Positions 7,788 to 16,803 of a DNA stretch of 64,000 nucleotides are shown here, piece after piece. The translations under genes and the position numbers were made by a program. Position 1 is the first letter of the stretch, and each line of letters begins with the position of its first letter. Origin of the DNA: Bog-473 sp963736525 (GTDB taxonomy: Bacteria; Actinomycetota; Acidimicrobiia; Acidimicrobiales; RAAP-2); the NCBI GenBank assembly GCA_963736525.1, contig CAVTPF010000013.1, forward strand, positions 186,001 through 250,000, written 5' to 3'. The notes under the pieces were generated by a model that saw nothing but the letters and a program-made list of their open reading frames with translations, searched no databases and was not told where the DNA came from.

Positions 7788-10331
7788 GTGCGCGCTCCGC
7801 TCAGCTGGCTCCGTGACTTTGCTGCGTTCCCCGACGACGTCGGGGAACTACGCGCCGCGCTCGACGACCTCGGCCTGGTCGTCGAAGCCATCGAGCACGT
7901 GGGGGAGGGACTGGGCAATGTCGTCGTCAGCCGCGTCATCGAGATCCGCCCCATAAAGGGGGCCGACAAGATACGTCTGGTCGTCGTCGACGCCGGGGCG
8001 GAGCACCTCGAGATCGTGTGCGGGGCGGACAACTTCGCCGTGGGGGACCGGGTCCCGCTGGCACCCGTGGGGACGATCCTGCCCAACGGCGACGAGATCA
8101 CCCGGCGCCGGTTGCGGGGCGTCGAGTCCAACGGGATGCTGTGCTCCGGCAAGGAGCTAGGCCTCTCCGACGACGGCGCCGGATTGTTGATCCTGGGTGA
8201 CGAGGCGCCCGGGGAGCCCGGCACGCGGCTCGTCGATGCGCTCGGACTGGAGCCCGACGTCGTCTTCGACATCACCGTGGAGGGGAACCGCCCGGACGCG
8301 TGGTCGATCACGGGGATCGCCCGCGACCTGGCCGCCCGTCTCGGCCTCCCGTTCTCGGAGCCGGATCCCCCGGAGCCGGCCGCCGGCGGGTGGCCCGTCG
8401 AGTCGAGGGCGACGGCGTCGGTCGAGGCGACGGACCTCTGCCCCCGCCTCACCGTCTCGGTGCTCCGGAACGTGACCGTCGGTCCGTCGCCGCGCCGGAT
8501 CGCCCGGCGGCTGCTGCTGGCCGGCATGCGGCCGATCAACAACGTGGTGGACGCGTCCAACTACGTCATGTTGGAGCTGGGACAGCCGACCCATCCCTAC
8601 GACCTCTCGCGGCTGCCGGGTGCCGGGCTCGTCGTCCGGCGGGCCCGTCCCGGCGAGACGCTGCAGACGCTCGACGGCGTGGAGCGCACGCTGGGCGTGC
8701 GGGGCCGGAGCCTCGGCGATACCGGCGAGGACTGCCTCATCTGTGACGCCGAGGGCACGCCGGTCGGGATCGCCGGCGTCATGGGCGGTGCATCCTCGGA
8801 GATCGAGGACGCGACGACCGAGGTGTTGCTCGAGGCCGCGTACTTCGCCCCGATGGCCATCGCCCGCACGTCCCGGCGGCTGGGCCTGCGCTCCGAGGCC
8901 TCCGCCCGCTTCGAGCGCGGCTGCGACCCGTGGGGGATCGAGCCGGCGGTCCGGCGGTTCTGTCAGCTCCTGGCCGAGAGCTCCCCCGGGCTCACGGTGG
9001 CCGACGGCTTCCTCGACGTCCGGGGCGACGTGCCCGAGCCCTTCGTGGTCTCGGTGCCCCTCGCGCGCGTGCGCAACCAGATCGGCGTGGCGCTCGAGCG
9101 CGAGGAGATCGGCCGCCTCATCGGGCCGCTCGGGTTCACGCTCATGAAGCGCGGGGGAGGGGCGGCTGCGGCCGCGGAGGAGGCCATCACCGTCGTGGTG
9201 CCGACGAACCGGCCCGACGTCCGGCCCGAGCCGTACGGGGTCGACGACGTGATTGAGGAGATCGCGCGCACGTTCGGGTACTCCAACGTCCCGCGGCGGG
9301 TCCCGACGTGGCCCCAACCCGGTGGGTTGACCCCGGTGCAGATCTCGCGGCGGGCCATCAAGGACATCGTGGCGGGGCTCGGCGTGTCGGAGGGGTGGAC
9401 GGACACGTTCGTCTCGGCCGCGGCGCACGACGACGTGGGCCTGACCGGCCCGGCGGTGCGGGTGGCCAACCCGCTCGACGCGGAGAAGCCGTTCCTCCGG
9501 CGCTCGCTCATGCCGGGACTGCTCGACGCGTTGGCCTACAACGCCAGCCGGCGCCAGCCCGCGGTCCGCCTGTTCGAGGTGGGTGTGGTCTTCTCGCATC
9601 CCGACGAGGGCGCACCCAGGGTGGTGGAGCGCAGCGGCGCCGGCGGGGCCGGCAAGGCCGAGCTGCCGGGCGAGCGAGAGATGCTGGCGGCCGTCTTCGC
9701 ACGCGAGGACGACGACGCCCGGAACGCGGTGGCCTCGTGGCACGTGGTGGCCGACGCGCTGCACCTCGACGGCGTGCGGTTGGTCCGGCCCGGCGAGGGG
9801 CTGCCGCCGATCCCCGGCCTGCACCCCACGCGCTCGGCCCACCTCGTGTCCCACGGCGCAGGCGGTGGCGCCGTGCCGTTCGGCTCCGTCGGCGAGATCG
9901 ACCCCGACGTCGCGGCGACGTTCGGGCTCACCCGCACGACGGGAGCCGCGACCGTGGCGCGGCGCATCGGCTGGCTCGAGTTCGACCTGGGCCTGCTCTT
10001 CGACGAGGCGCTGGTGCCCCGCCGTATCACGGTGGGTGGTGCCGTGAGCCGCTTTCCCTCGTCGGACATCGACCTTGCCTTCGTGGTGGAGGACCCTCAT
10101 CCGGCGGACGCTGTGGCGGAGACGTTGCGCACGGCCGGCGGCGACCTGCTCGAGACCGTGGTCCTGTTCGACGTGTACCGGGGAACCGGGATTCCCGAGG
10201 GGGCGCGCAGCCTGGCCTATCGGCTGCGCTTCTGCGCACCCGATCGCACGCTGACCGACGAGGAGGTGGGCGCGCTGCGCGCCGGTTGCATCGAGGCCGT
10301 CGAGCAGCAGTTCGGGGCCGCGCTGCGCTGA
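7788..10331 (+). CDS. pheT: phenylalanine--tRNA ligase beta subunit
   Basis: An 847-residue beta subunit, needed for tRNA binding and editing of misacylated Tyr-tRNA(Phe). The order of domains is normal: N-terminal PLSWLRDF, an EMAP-like tRNA-binding domain (residues about 45-150, with NGMLCSGKELGL), the B3/B4 editing domain (residues about 210-390), the B5 domain, the catalytic-like core (YNASRRQPAVRLFEVGVVF) and the C-terminal FDX-ACB anticodon domain (VSRFPSSDIDLAFVVED to the end). GTG at 7788 is directly followed by the conserved start of the family. No frameshift is seen across this 2.5 kb gene. Confidence 0.95.
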   Translation: MRAPLSWLRDFAAFPDDVGELRAALDDLGLVVEAIEHVGEGLGNVVVSRVIEIRPIKGADKIRLVVVDAGAEHLEIVCGADNFAVGDRVPLAPVGTILPNGDEITRRRLRGVESNGMLCSGKELGLSDDGAGLLILGDEAPGEPGTRLVDALGLEPDVVFDITVEGNRPDAWSITGIARDLAARLGLPFSEPDPPEPAAGGWPVESRATASVEATDLCPRLTVSVLRNVTVGPSPRRIARRLLLAGMRPINNVVDASNYVMLELGQPTHPYDLSRLPGAGLVVRRARPGETLQTLDGVERTLGVRGRSLGDTGEDCLICDAEGTPVGIAGVMGGASSEIEDATTEVLLEAAYFAPMAIARTSRRLGLRSEASARFERGCDPWGIEPAVRRFCQLLAESSPGLTVADGFLDVRGDVPEPFVVSVPLARVRNQIGVALEREEIGRLIGPLGFTLMKRGGGAAAAAEEAITVVVPTNRPDVRPEPYGVDDVIEEIARTFGYSNVPRRVPTWPQPGGLTPVQISRRAIKDIVAGLGVSEGWTDTFVSAAAHDDVGLTGPAVRVANPLDAEKPFLRRSLMPGLLDALAYNASRRQPAVRLFEVGVVFSHPDEGAPRVVERSGAGGAGKAELPGEREMLAAVFAREDDDARNAVASWHVVADALHLDGVRLVRPGEGLPPIPGLHPTRSAHLVSHGAGGGAVPFGSVGEIDPDVAATFGLTRTTGAATVARRIGWLEFDLGLLFDEALVPRRITVGGAVSRFPSSDIDLAFVVEDPHPADAVAETLRTAGGDLLETVVLFDVYRGTGIPEGARSLAYRLRFCAPDRTLTDEEVGALRAGCIEAVEQQFGAALR

Positions 10332-10364
10332 GCGACCGACGGCGGTGCGTGGCATCGTGGCGGC

Positions 10365-11387
10365 ATGGAGGTGCGACAGGTCGGCCCCGGGGAGGACACT
10401 GTGCTGTCGCAGTGCTTCGAGGTGTGGCATCGGGTCGAACGCGAGATGTGGCCCGACCGGGCCGGGTTCAGCGAACGCGACTTCCGGGCCTTCCACGGCC
10501 ATGCAGGGACGTCCCGCCGGTTCGTCCTCCTGGCTGTGCGCGCCGAGGGTGGGAACGTCGTGGGCGCGGGGACGATGGAGATCCCCCTGCGGGACAATCT
10601 GCACAGTGCCGAAGTCATGGTCATGGTGCACCCCGAACACCGGCGTCGGGGCGTCGGAACCGCGCTGGTCAAGGGCATGGCGACGATCGGGAGGGCGCAC
10701 GGGCGACGCGTGCTCAACGCCATCGTCGATGTGCCCGTGGCGTGTGCGCCCACGCATCCCTCGGCCCCCTTCGCGCGCCATGCCGGTTTTGTGGCGACCC
10801 TGTCCGGGAACCTCCGCTCCCTCACGCTGCCGCTGGACGCCGACCGGCGGGCGGCGCTGCGTGCCACCGTGGCCGGTGCCCGGGGCGCGGGCGACTACCG
10901 GACCTCCGCCTTCCGGGCCCCGTGGCCCGAGGAGTACCTCGAGGACCAGTGCGAGCTGAACCGGCGCATGTCGACCGACGAGCCGGCCGGGGACGAGGCC
11001 AAGGAGGAGGAGGTGTGGGACCGGACACGCCTCGAGGAGAGCAACGCGCTGCTCGAGGCGCGAGGAGCCTGGAAGTTGGCCGCGGTCGCGGAGCACGTCC
11101 CGTCGGGCCGGCTGGTTGCCGTGAGCGAGTTGCTCCTCTCACCCCACGCCCCGGGGGAGGCGTGGCAGCTCGAGACTCTGGTGCTCCCCGAGCACCGCGG
11201 GCACCGTCTCGGCCTCGCGGTCAAGCTGGCCAACGTGGACGCGTTGGCGGCCGTGGCGCCGTCGGTCCGCCGCATCACGACCGGCAACGCAGCAGTGAAC
11301 GAGCCGATGATCGCGGTCAACGAGATGATGGGGTTCGAGATCGCCGGGGCCGGGCACTTCTGGCAGAAGGCGCTCGACCCGACCTGA
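10365..11387 (+). CDS. tandem GNAT acetyltransferase
   Basis: A 340-residue protein made of two GNAT domains. The first (residues 1-165) contains the acetyl-CoA pyrophosphate loop as HPEHRRRGVGTALV near residue 86. The second (residues 180-340) contains LPEHRGHRLGLAVKLANVDA near residue 270. Both have the Q/RxxGxG/A pattern, so both could bind acetyl-CoA. This two-lobed layout resembles mycothiol-synthase-type and other actinobacterial double GNATs, but nothing here identifies the acceptor. It lies between pheT and the arginine operon in the same direction, 33 bp after pheT. Confidence 0.8.
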   Translation: MEVRQVGPGEDTVLSQCFEVWHRVEREMWPDRAGFSERDFRAFHGHAGTSRRFVLLAVRAEGGNVVGAGTMEIPLRDNLHSAEVMVMVHPEHRRRGVGTALVKGMATIGRAHGRRVLNAIVDVPVACAPTHPSAPFARHAGFVATLSGNLRSLTLPLDADRRAALRATVAGARGAGDYRTSAFRAPWPEEYLEDQCELNRRMSTDEPAGDEAKEEEVWDRTRLEESNALLEARGAWKLAAVAEHVPSGRLVAVSELLLSPHAPGEAWQLETLVLPEHRGHRLGLAVKLANVDALAAVAPSVRRITTGNAAVNEPMIAVNEMMGFEIAGAGHFWQKALDPT

Positions 11388-11420
11388 CGTCACCCGTCGC
11401 TCCGTTGCAGGAGCTGCTCG

Positions 11421-11452
11421 CATGAATATGCAATGTTATGTATACTCATGCG
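11421..11452 (+). promoter_or_regulatory. argC promoter with candidate ArgR (ARG) boxes
   Basis: An AT-rich island in GC-rich DNA. Two imperfect palindromes resemble ARG boxes: TGAATATGCA at 11423-11432 and TGTATACTCA at 11439-11448. The second contains a good -10 element, TATACT (11441-11446). The ATG of argC begins six bases after it, so the transcript is probably leaderless. ArgR bound here would cover the -10 element. argR is in the operon that this promoter drives. The 16-bp spacing between the boxes is shorter than the classical spacing. Confidence 0.6.
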
Positions 11453-12475
11453 ATGAAAGTCGGGATCGTCGGGGCGTCGGGCTACACCGGGGCCGAGCTG
11501 CTGCGGCTGCTCGTGGCCCATCCCACGTTCGAGATGGCGATCGCGACGGCCCACTCGAACGCCGGTCAGCCGGTGGGGGGACACACGCCCTCCCTGGCCG
11601 CCGCTTACCCCGATCTCGTCTACGAGGAGAGCGACCCCGCCCTCCTCGACGGGCTGGACCTGGTGTTCTGCGCCCTGCCGCACGGGGAGTCGCAGCGGGT
11701 CGTGCCCGCGCTGCGGAGCCGTGTGGGCGTGATCATCGACCTGGCGGCCGACTTCAGGCTGCGCGATCGCGCGCTCTACCCGCAGTGGTACGGGGAGGAG
11801 CACGGGGCGCCGCAGCTGCTGGAGGAGGCGGTCTACGGGCTGCCCGAGCTCGGCCGCGACGGCCTGGTCGGGGCCACGCTGGTCGCGGCAGCCGGGTGCT
11901 ACCCGACGGCAGCCGGACTGGCGCTCGCTCCCCTGGTGCGCCGGGGCCTGGTCGAGCCGACGGGGATCGTCGTCGACGCGGTGTCGGGAGTCTCGGGAGC
12001 GGGACGCGGCCTCAAGGAGTCGCTGCACTTCGGGGCGGTCGACGAGGACTTCACCGCCTACGGGCTGCTCACACACCGCCATACCCCCGAGATGGAGCAG
12101 ATCCTCGGGTCCCAGGTCCTCTTCACCCCGCACCTGGCCCCGATGGTGCGGGGGATCCTGGCCACCTGCTACGCCCGCCCGGCGACGGGAGCACCGGCGC
12201 CGTCGACGGACACGGTCATGGACGCGCTGCATGAGGCCTACGACGACGAGCCCTTCGTCGTCGTGACCGACGACCCGCCCTCGACCAAGGCCACCGCCGG
12301 CTCGAACGTGGCACACGTCACCGCGCGCGTCGACCCGCGTACCGGGTGGGTCGTCACCCTGTGCGCTCTCGACAACCTCGTGAAGGGAGCGTCGGGCCAA
12401 GCCATCCAGTGCGCTAACACCGCCCTCGGGTTGCCCGAGACGACCGGGTTGCCGCTCGCCGGGATGTACCCGTGA
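11453..12475 (+). CDS. argC: N-acetyl-gamma-glutamyl-phosphate reductase
   Basis: NADPH-dependent reduction of N-acetylglutamyl phosphate, the third step of arginine synthesis. The Rossmann motif GIVGASGYTGAELLRLL is at the N-terminus. The catalytic cysteine lies in AAGCYPTAAGLALAP near residue 147, and the family signature NLVKGASGQAIQCAN is near the C-terminus. An upstream in-frame ATG at 11438 would add five residues, but ATG 11453 starts the conserved strand and lies just downstream of the -10 element. It is the first gene of the eight-gene arg operon. Its stop codon overlaps the GTG of argJ. Confidence 0.95.
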   Translation: MKVGIVGASGYTGAELLRLLVAHPTFEMAIATAHSNAGQPVGGHTPSLAAAYPDLVYEESDPALLDGLDLVFCALPHGESQRVVPALRSRVGVIIDLAADFRLRDRALYPQWYGEEHGAPQLLEEAVYGLPELGRDGLVGATLVAAAGCYPTAAGLALAPLVRRGLVEPTGIVVDAVSGVSGAGRGLKESLHFGAVDEDFTAYGLLTHRHTPEMEQILGSQVLFTPHLAPMVRGILATCYARPATGAPAPSTDTVMDALHEAYDDEPFVVVTDDPPSTKATAGSNVAHVTARVDPRTGWVVTLCALDNLVKGASGQAIQCANTALGLPETTGLPLAGMYP

Positions 12476-13641
12476 GCGTCACCGCGCCGAAGGGTTTCGA
12501 GGCCGTCGGGGGCGCAGCGGGGATCAAGGCTGCCTACGCGCACGACGTCGCCGTCGTGGCGACCGCCGACGGCAGCGCCGTTCCGGCGGCGGGGGTCTTC
12601 ACCGCCAACCTGGCCGCGGCGGCGCCGGTGCAGGTGAGCCGGGCCCATCTGGCGGCCACGGGAGGGCGGGCCGCCGGCGTGATCTTGACCTCGGGCAACG
12701 CCAACGCGGCCACCGGTGCGGCGGGCCGCGCCGCGGCAGAGCGGCTCTGCGCCGCCGTGGCGGGTGACCTGGGCTCGACGGCCGAAGAGGTCCTTGTGTG
12801 CCAGACGGGTCTCATCGGCATCCCGTTCCCGATCGACAAGGTGATCCCGGAGATCGCGCCGATCGTGATGGCGCGCAGCGGGGGCCCGGAAGCCGGGACC
12901 AAGGCGGCCCGGGCCATCATGACGACCGACACCGTCCCGAAGGAAGTGGTGGTGGCCGGGCCCGGCTTCACCGTGGGAGGGATGGCCAAGGGCGCCGCCA
13001 TGCTCGCCCCCAACATGGCCACGATGCTCGCCGTGTGCACCACGGACGCCGCCGTCGACCCGCCGACCTTGCGCACGGCACTGCAGGAGGCGGTGGCAGC
13101 GTCGTTCAACGTGATCACGGTCGATGGGTGCACCTCCACCAACGACACCGTGCTGGTCATGGCCAGCGGCCGCGGGTCCAGCCCCTCAACGGCCGCGCTC
13201 ACCTCGGCGCTCACCGACGCCTGTCGCTCCCTGGCGGAGCAGATGATGGAGGACGCGGAGGGCGCCACCAAGGTGGCGCACGTGGTGGTGCGTGGCGCGG
13301 TGAGCGACGCAGCCGCGCACACGGCGGCGCGCAAGGTGGCCGACTCCATGCTCGTGCAGTGCTCGCTCTTCGGCGCCGACCCGTACTGGGGGCGCATCGT
13401 CTCCGAGCTGGGCTCGGCCGGGACGCCGTTCGACATCGACCGGGTGTCTGTGGCGTACGGGGGCGTTGAGGTGTGCGCCGCCGGCGTGGCCGTGGCGCAT
13501 GACGAGGCGGCAGTGGCCGCCCACATGGCGGGCCGCCACATCCAGATCGACTGCAGCCTCGGGCTCGGCTCGGGGCAGGCGGTGGTCCTCGGGACGGACC
13601 TGAGCTACGGCTACATCGACGAGAACAGGACGACATCGTGA
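12472..13641 (+). CDS. argJ: bifunctional glutamate N-acetyltransferase/N-acetylglutamate synthase
   Basis: A 389-residue ArgJ that transfers acetyl from N-acetylornithine to glutamate, giving a cyclic arginine pathway. The self-cleavage site before threonine is visible in MLAPNMATMLAV near residue 180; the precursor splits there into alpha and beta chains, with the threonine as nucleophile. Other typical segments are SGNANAATGAAGR and VDGCTSTNDTVL. With ArgJ present no ArgE deacetylase is needed, and none is seen. The start GTG overlaps the argC stop codon, and its own stop codon overlaps the GTG of argB. Confidence 0.95.
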   Translation: MSVTAPKGFEAVGGAAGIKAAYAHDVAVVATADGSAVPAAGVFTANLAAAAPVQVSRAHLAATGGRAAGVILTSGNANAATGAAGRAAAERLCAAVAGDLGSTAEEVLVCQTGLIGIPFPIDKVIPEIAPIVMARSGGPEAGTKAARAIMTTDTVPKEVVVAGPGFTVGGMAKGAAMLAPNMATMLAVCTTDAAVDPPTLRTALQEAVAASFNVITVDGCTSTNDTVLVMASGRGSSPSTAALTSALTDACRSLAEQMMEDAEGATKVAHVVVRGAVSDAAAHTAARKVADSMLVQCSLFGADPYWGRIVSELGSAGTPFDIDRVSVAYGGVEVCAAGVAVAHDEAAVAAHMAGRHIQIDCSLGLGSGQAVVLGTDLSYGYIDENRTTS

Positions 13642-14600
13642 CGGCCGCCGGGGCACTGCCGGTGCCCCCGCGGATCACCCGCGCCCAGAAGGCGGCGGCG
13701 GCAAAAACGGCCTCGGTGTTGGTCGAGGCGCTGCCCTACATCCGTCGCTTCTTCGGCAAGGTCGTCGTGGTCAAGTACGGCGGCAACGCGCTGCAGGCTG
13801 CTGCATCTGACGAGGGCGCCGACGGCGGCGTGGCGGGCGGCGACGCCACCGACGCCGGCGTGGACGCACTGGCGTCCTTCGCCCAGGACGTCGTCCTCAT
13901 GCGCGCGGTCGGGATCCTGCCCGTCGTGGTGCACGGCGGCGGTCCCCAGATCGGCGAGCTGATGACGCGGCTCGGCAAGGAGACCGAGTTCCGCAACGGA
14001 CTGCGCGTGACCGACGCCGAGACGCTCGACATCGCGCGCATGGTGCTGGTCGGCAAGGTCAACCGCGACATCGTCTCCGCCATCAACGTGCACGGGCCGC
14101 TCGCCGTTGGATTGTCGGGGGAGGACGCCAACCTGATCACCGCCGCACCGACCCAGGCCGACCTCGGGTTCGTGGGCCACGTGTCCGTCGTGGACCCGAC
14201 CATGTTGCAGCGCTTGGTGGCCGAGGGGCTGATCCCGGTGGTGGCCACCATCGCCGCCGACGAGAAGGGGCAGGCGTACAACATCAACGCCGACACGGTG
14301 GCCGGCGCGCTGGCCGAGGCGCTCCAGGCCGAGAAGCTGATCTTCCTGACCGACATCGAGGGGCTGCGGGTCGTGCCGGACGACCCGACGACGGTGATTC
14401 ACCAGGCCTCCGTCGACGTGATCGACGAGATCGTGCGCAGCGGTGGCGCCGAGGGCGGGATGTTGCCCAAGGTCGAGGCGTGTGCCAGTGCGGTGCGAGC
14501 CGGCGTGGGGCGGGCGCACATCCTCGACGGGCGAGTGCCCCACGCGCTCTTGCTCGAGCTCTTCACCGACTCGGGCGTCGGGACCATGGTGCTGCCGTGA
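13638..14600 (+). CDS. argB: acetylglutamate kinase, arginine-sensitive type
   Basis: Phosphorylates N-acetylglutamate. KVVVVKYGGNAL near residue 39 and PVVVHGGGPQIGELMTRLG near residue 95 are the ATP- and substrate-binding glycine motifs of the amino-acid kinase fold. An N-terminal helix (SVLVEALPYIRRF) is present. In this family it marks the arginine-inhibited hexameric enzymes, which fits ArgJ-type recycling. A low-complexity insertion of about 20 residues (ASDEGADGGVAGGDATDAG) replaces the short loop after the first glycine motif, which is unusual. The stop codon overlaps the argD start. Confidence 0.95.
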   Translation: MTAAGALPVPPRITRAQKAAAAKTASVLVEALPYIRRFFGKVVVVKYGGNALQAAASDEGADGGVAGGDATDAGVDALASFAQDVVLMRAVGILPVVVHGGGPQIGELMTRLGKETEFRNGLRVTDAETLDIARMVLVGKVNRDIVSAINVHGPLAVGLSGEDANLITAAPTQADLGFVGHVSVVDPTMLQRLVAEGLIPVVATIAADEKGQAYNINADTVAGALAEALQAEKLIFLTDIEGLRVVPDDPTTVIHQASVDVIDEIVRSGGAEGGMLPKVEACASAVRAGVGRAHILDGRVPHALLLELFTDSGVGTMVLP

Positions 14601-14647
14601 CTGGCGGTGCTGACGTGACGGGCGGTGCTGACGTGACGGGCGGTGCG
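14597..14647 (+). repeat. three 18-base tandem units at the start of argD
   Basis: The unit GTGACGGGCGGTGCTGAC is repeated in frame at 14597 (one base different), 14615 and 14633 (last bases diverged). Each copy supplies a potential GTG start codon and encodes a Gly/Ala-rich hexapeptide outside the folded aminotransferase domain. Confidence 0.85.
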
Positions 14648-15856
14648 CCGCCGCCGGGGTCCGCGATCCCCCCGGGGCGCGACGCGCTCATGCGCACCTA
14701 TGCCGAGCCTCCGGCCACTTTCGTGCGGGGCGAGGGGACCCTGTTGTTCGACGCCGACGGCACGCAGTATCTCGACTTCATCACCGGGCTGGCGGTCGTG
14801 TCCCTCGGCCACTCCCACCCCGCCGTGGCTGCGGCCGTGGCAGAGCAGGCCAGGACGCTGAGCCACGTCTCGAACCTGTACGGCAACACGCTGGCGCCCG
14901 AGGTCGCCCGCACGATCGACCGGCTGGTCAACGGCGGTACCGGCCAGGCCGGCGGGCAGGTCTTCTTCGCCAACTCGGGAGCGGAGGCCAACGAGTGCGC
15001 GCTCAAGCTGGCGCGGCGCTGGGCGGGCGGCGGCCGCCACGTCGTGATCAGTGCCGACAATGCGTTCCACGGCCGGACGCTGGCCACCCTGACGGCCACG
15101 GGCCAACCCGAGAAGCAGGCTCCGTTCCTCCCGCTGCCGGAGGGATTCGTGCACGTGCCCTACGATGACGTCACCGCGCTCGACAAGGCGCTCGACGCCG
15201 ACACCGTGGCGGGCGTCCTGCTCGAGCCGCTGCAAGGAGAGGGCGGGGTCATCGTGCCCAGCTCGGACTACCTGGGGGCGGTGCGGTCGCTGTGCACCGA
15301 GCGCAACGCACTCCTCATGCTCGACGAGATCCAGACCGGGCTCGGCCGCACCGGTCACTGGTTCGCGTTCCAGGCCCAGGGGTTGGAGCCTGACGTCGTG
15401 ACCATGGCCAAGGCGCTCGGCAACGGCATGCCAGTCGGCGCGTGCTGGGCTCGCGCCGAGGTGGCGGCCGCATTCGGTCCCGGCGACCACGGCTCGACCT
15501 TCGGAGGCCAGCCGCTCGCGCTGGCCGCGGTGAAGGCGACGCTCGCGGTCATGGAGTCTGAGGACGTCTGCAGCCGCGCCCGTGCGGCGGGGGCGCGGCT
15601 GACCGCCGGCTTGGAGGCGCTCCCAGGCGTGGTCGCCGTCCGGGGTGCGGGCCTCCTGCTGGCCGCCCAGCTCGAGGAGCCGGTTGCCAAGGATGCGGCG
15701 GCCCGGGCACTCCGACGGGGGCTGCTCGTCAACGCCGTCCGGCCCGACGCCATCCGGCTGGCGCCGCCGCTCCTCGTGCGGGACGACGAGATCGACGCGG
15801 CTCTCGGCATCCTCGGCGGTGCGCTCGCCGACGCGCTCGACGCCGGGGCGGACTGA
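14597..15856 (+). CDS. argD: acetylornithine aminotransferase
   Basis: PLP-dependent class III aminotransferase that makes N-acetylornithine. Conserved parts are the substrate loop FITGLAVVSLGHSHPAVA, FFANSGAEANECALKLAR, LMLDEIQTGLGRTGHWF and the PLP lysine in DVVTMAKALGNGMPVGA. The start region is odd: three near-identical 18-base units (14597, 14615, 14633) each begin with GTG in frame and encode VTGGAD twice and VTGGAP once. Any of them could serve as the start. The first overlaps the argB stop codon, as elsewhere in this operon. argF follows after 20 bp. Confidence 0.92.
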   Translation: MTGGADVTGGADVTGGAPPPGSAIPPGRDALMRTYAEPPATFVRGEGTLLFDADGTQYLDFITGLAVVSLGHSHPAVAAAVAEQARTLSHVSNLYGNTLAPEVARTIDRLVNGGTGQAGGQVFFANSGAEANECALKLARRWAGGGRHVVISADNAFHGRTLATLTATGQPEKQAPFLPLPEGFVHVPYDDVTALDKALDADTVAGVLLEPLQGEGGVIVPSSDYLGAVRSLCTERNALLMLDEIQTGLGRTGHWFAFQAQGLEPDVVTMAKALGNGMPVGACWARAEVAAAFGPGDHGSTFGGQPLALAAVKATLAVMESEDVCSRARAAGARLTAGLEALPGVVAVRGAGLLLAAQLEEPVAKDAAARALRRGLLVNAVRPDAIRLAPPLLVRDDEIDAALGILGGALADALDAGAD

Positions 15857-15876
15857 GGCATCGGAGGATTGCACAC

Positions 15877-16803
15877 ATGCCCCACTTCTTCGATATCGAC
15901 GACCTCGACCCGTCCGAGTGGGAGCGACTGCTCGCGCTGGCCCTCGAGACGCCGCCGCGGCCGCTGCTGGCGGGCCAGGGTGTGGCGCTCCTCTTCGAGA
16001 AGCCGTCGGCGCGCACGCGCAACTCCTCCGAGATGGCAGCCGTCGACCTGGGAGGTCACCCGGTGTACATCCAGGGTTCGGAGGTGGGGATGGACGATCG
16101 CGAGACCGCCGAGGACGTCGCACGCACGCTGGGCTGCTATCACCGCGTGCTGTGCGCCCGCGTGTTCGACCACGGCGTGCTCGTCCGGATGGCGGCCGCG
16201 CTCGACTGGAGCGGGTTCGACGTGCCGGTGGTGAACCTCCTCTCCGACACCGCCCACCCCTGTCAGGCGGTGGCCGACGTGCTGACGATGCGCGAGGTGC
16301 TCGGACCCCTGCGCGGCCGGCCGCTCGCCTACATCGGAGACGCCAACAACATGGCCCGCTCCCTGGCCAAGGCCGCCCTCCTCGAAGGCATGGAGGTGCG
16401 CATCGCCTCTCCGGCGGGCTACCAGTTCTCGGCCGAGGAGCTGGCCGCGCTGCAGACGTTCGCTGACGGCATGGCGCGTGGCGGCGCCGTGCTGTTGACG
16501 GACGACCCGGGCCAGGCGGCCAAGGGCGCGGCCGCGCTCTACACCGACGTGTGGACGAGCATGGGCCAGGAAGGCGAGCGGGCTGATCGCCTCGCCGCGT
16601 TCGCGGGGTTCACGGTCGACGACGAGCTCGTCGACGCCGCCTCGGCGGACGCGGTCGTGCTGCACTGCCTGCCCGCGCACCGGGGCGAGGAGATCACCGA
16701 CGACGTGCTCGAGGGGCGGCGCTCGGTGGTGTGGCGCCAGGCGGCCCACCGACGTACGGCCATGCGGGGGATCATGTCCTGGGCCGTGGGGGACGCGCCA
16801 TGA
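15877..16803 (+). CDS. argF: ornithine carbamoyltransferase
   Basis: Makes citrulline from ornithine and carbamoyl phosphate. The carbamoyl-phosphate site is EKPSARTRNSSEMAAVDLGG near residue 46, the HPxQ motif is in LLSDTAHPCQAVADVLT near residue 126, and the ornithine-binding HCLPAHRGEEI is near residue 266. The length of 308 residues is normal. The preceding GGAGG lies at a suitable distance from ATG 15877. The stop codon overlaps the ATG of argR. Confidence 0.95.
   Translation: MPHFFDIDDLDPSEWERLLALALETPPRPLLAGQGVALLFEKPSARTRNSSEMAAVDLGGHPVYIQGSEVGMDDRETAEDVARTLGCYHRVLCARVFDHGVLVRMAAALDWSGFDVPVVNLLSDTAHPCQAVADVLTMREVLGPLRGRPLAYIGDANNMARSLAKAALLEGMEVRIASPAGYQFSAEELAALQTFADGMARGGAVLLTDDPGQAAKGAAALYTDVWTSMGQEGERADRLAAFAGFTVDDELVDAASADAVVLHCLPAHRGEEITDDVLEGRRSVVWRQAAHRRTAMRGIMSWAVGDAP

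Noticed and set aside
8157..11096. 979-codon open frame on the minus strand across pheT and the GNAT gene
   Set aside because: Arg/His/Asp-rich shadow of genes in GC-rich codon usage; the plus-strand genes are full-length family members.
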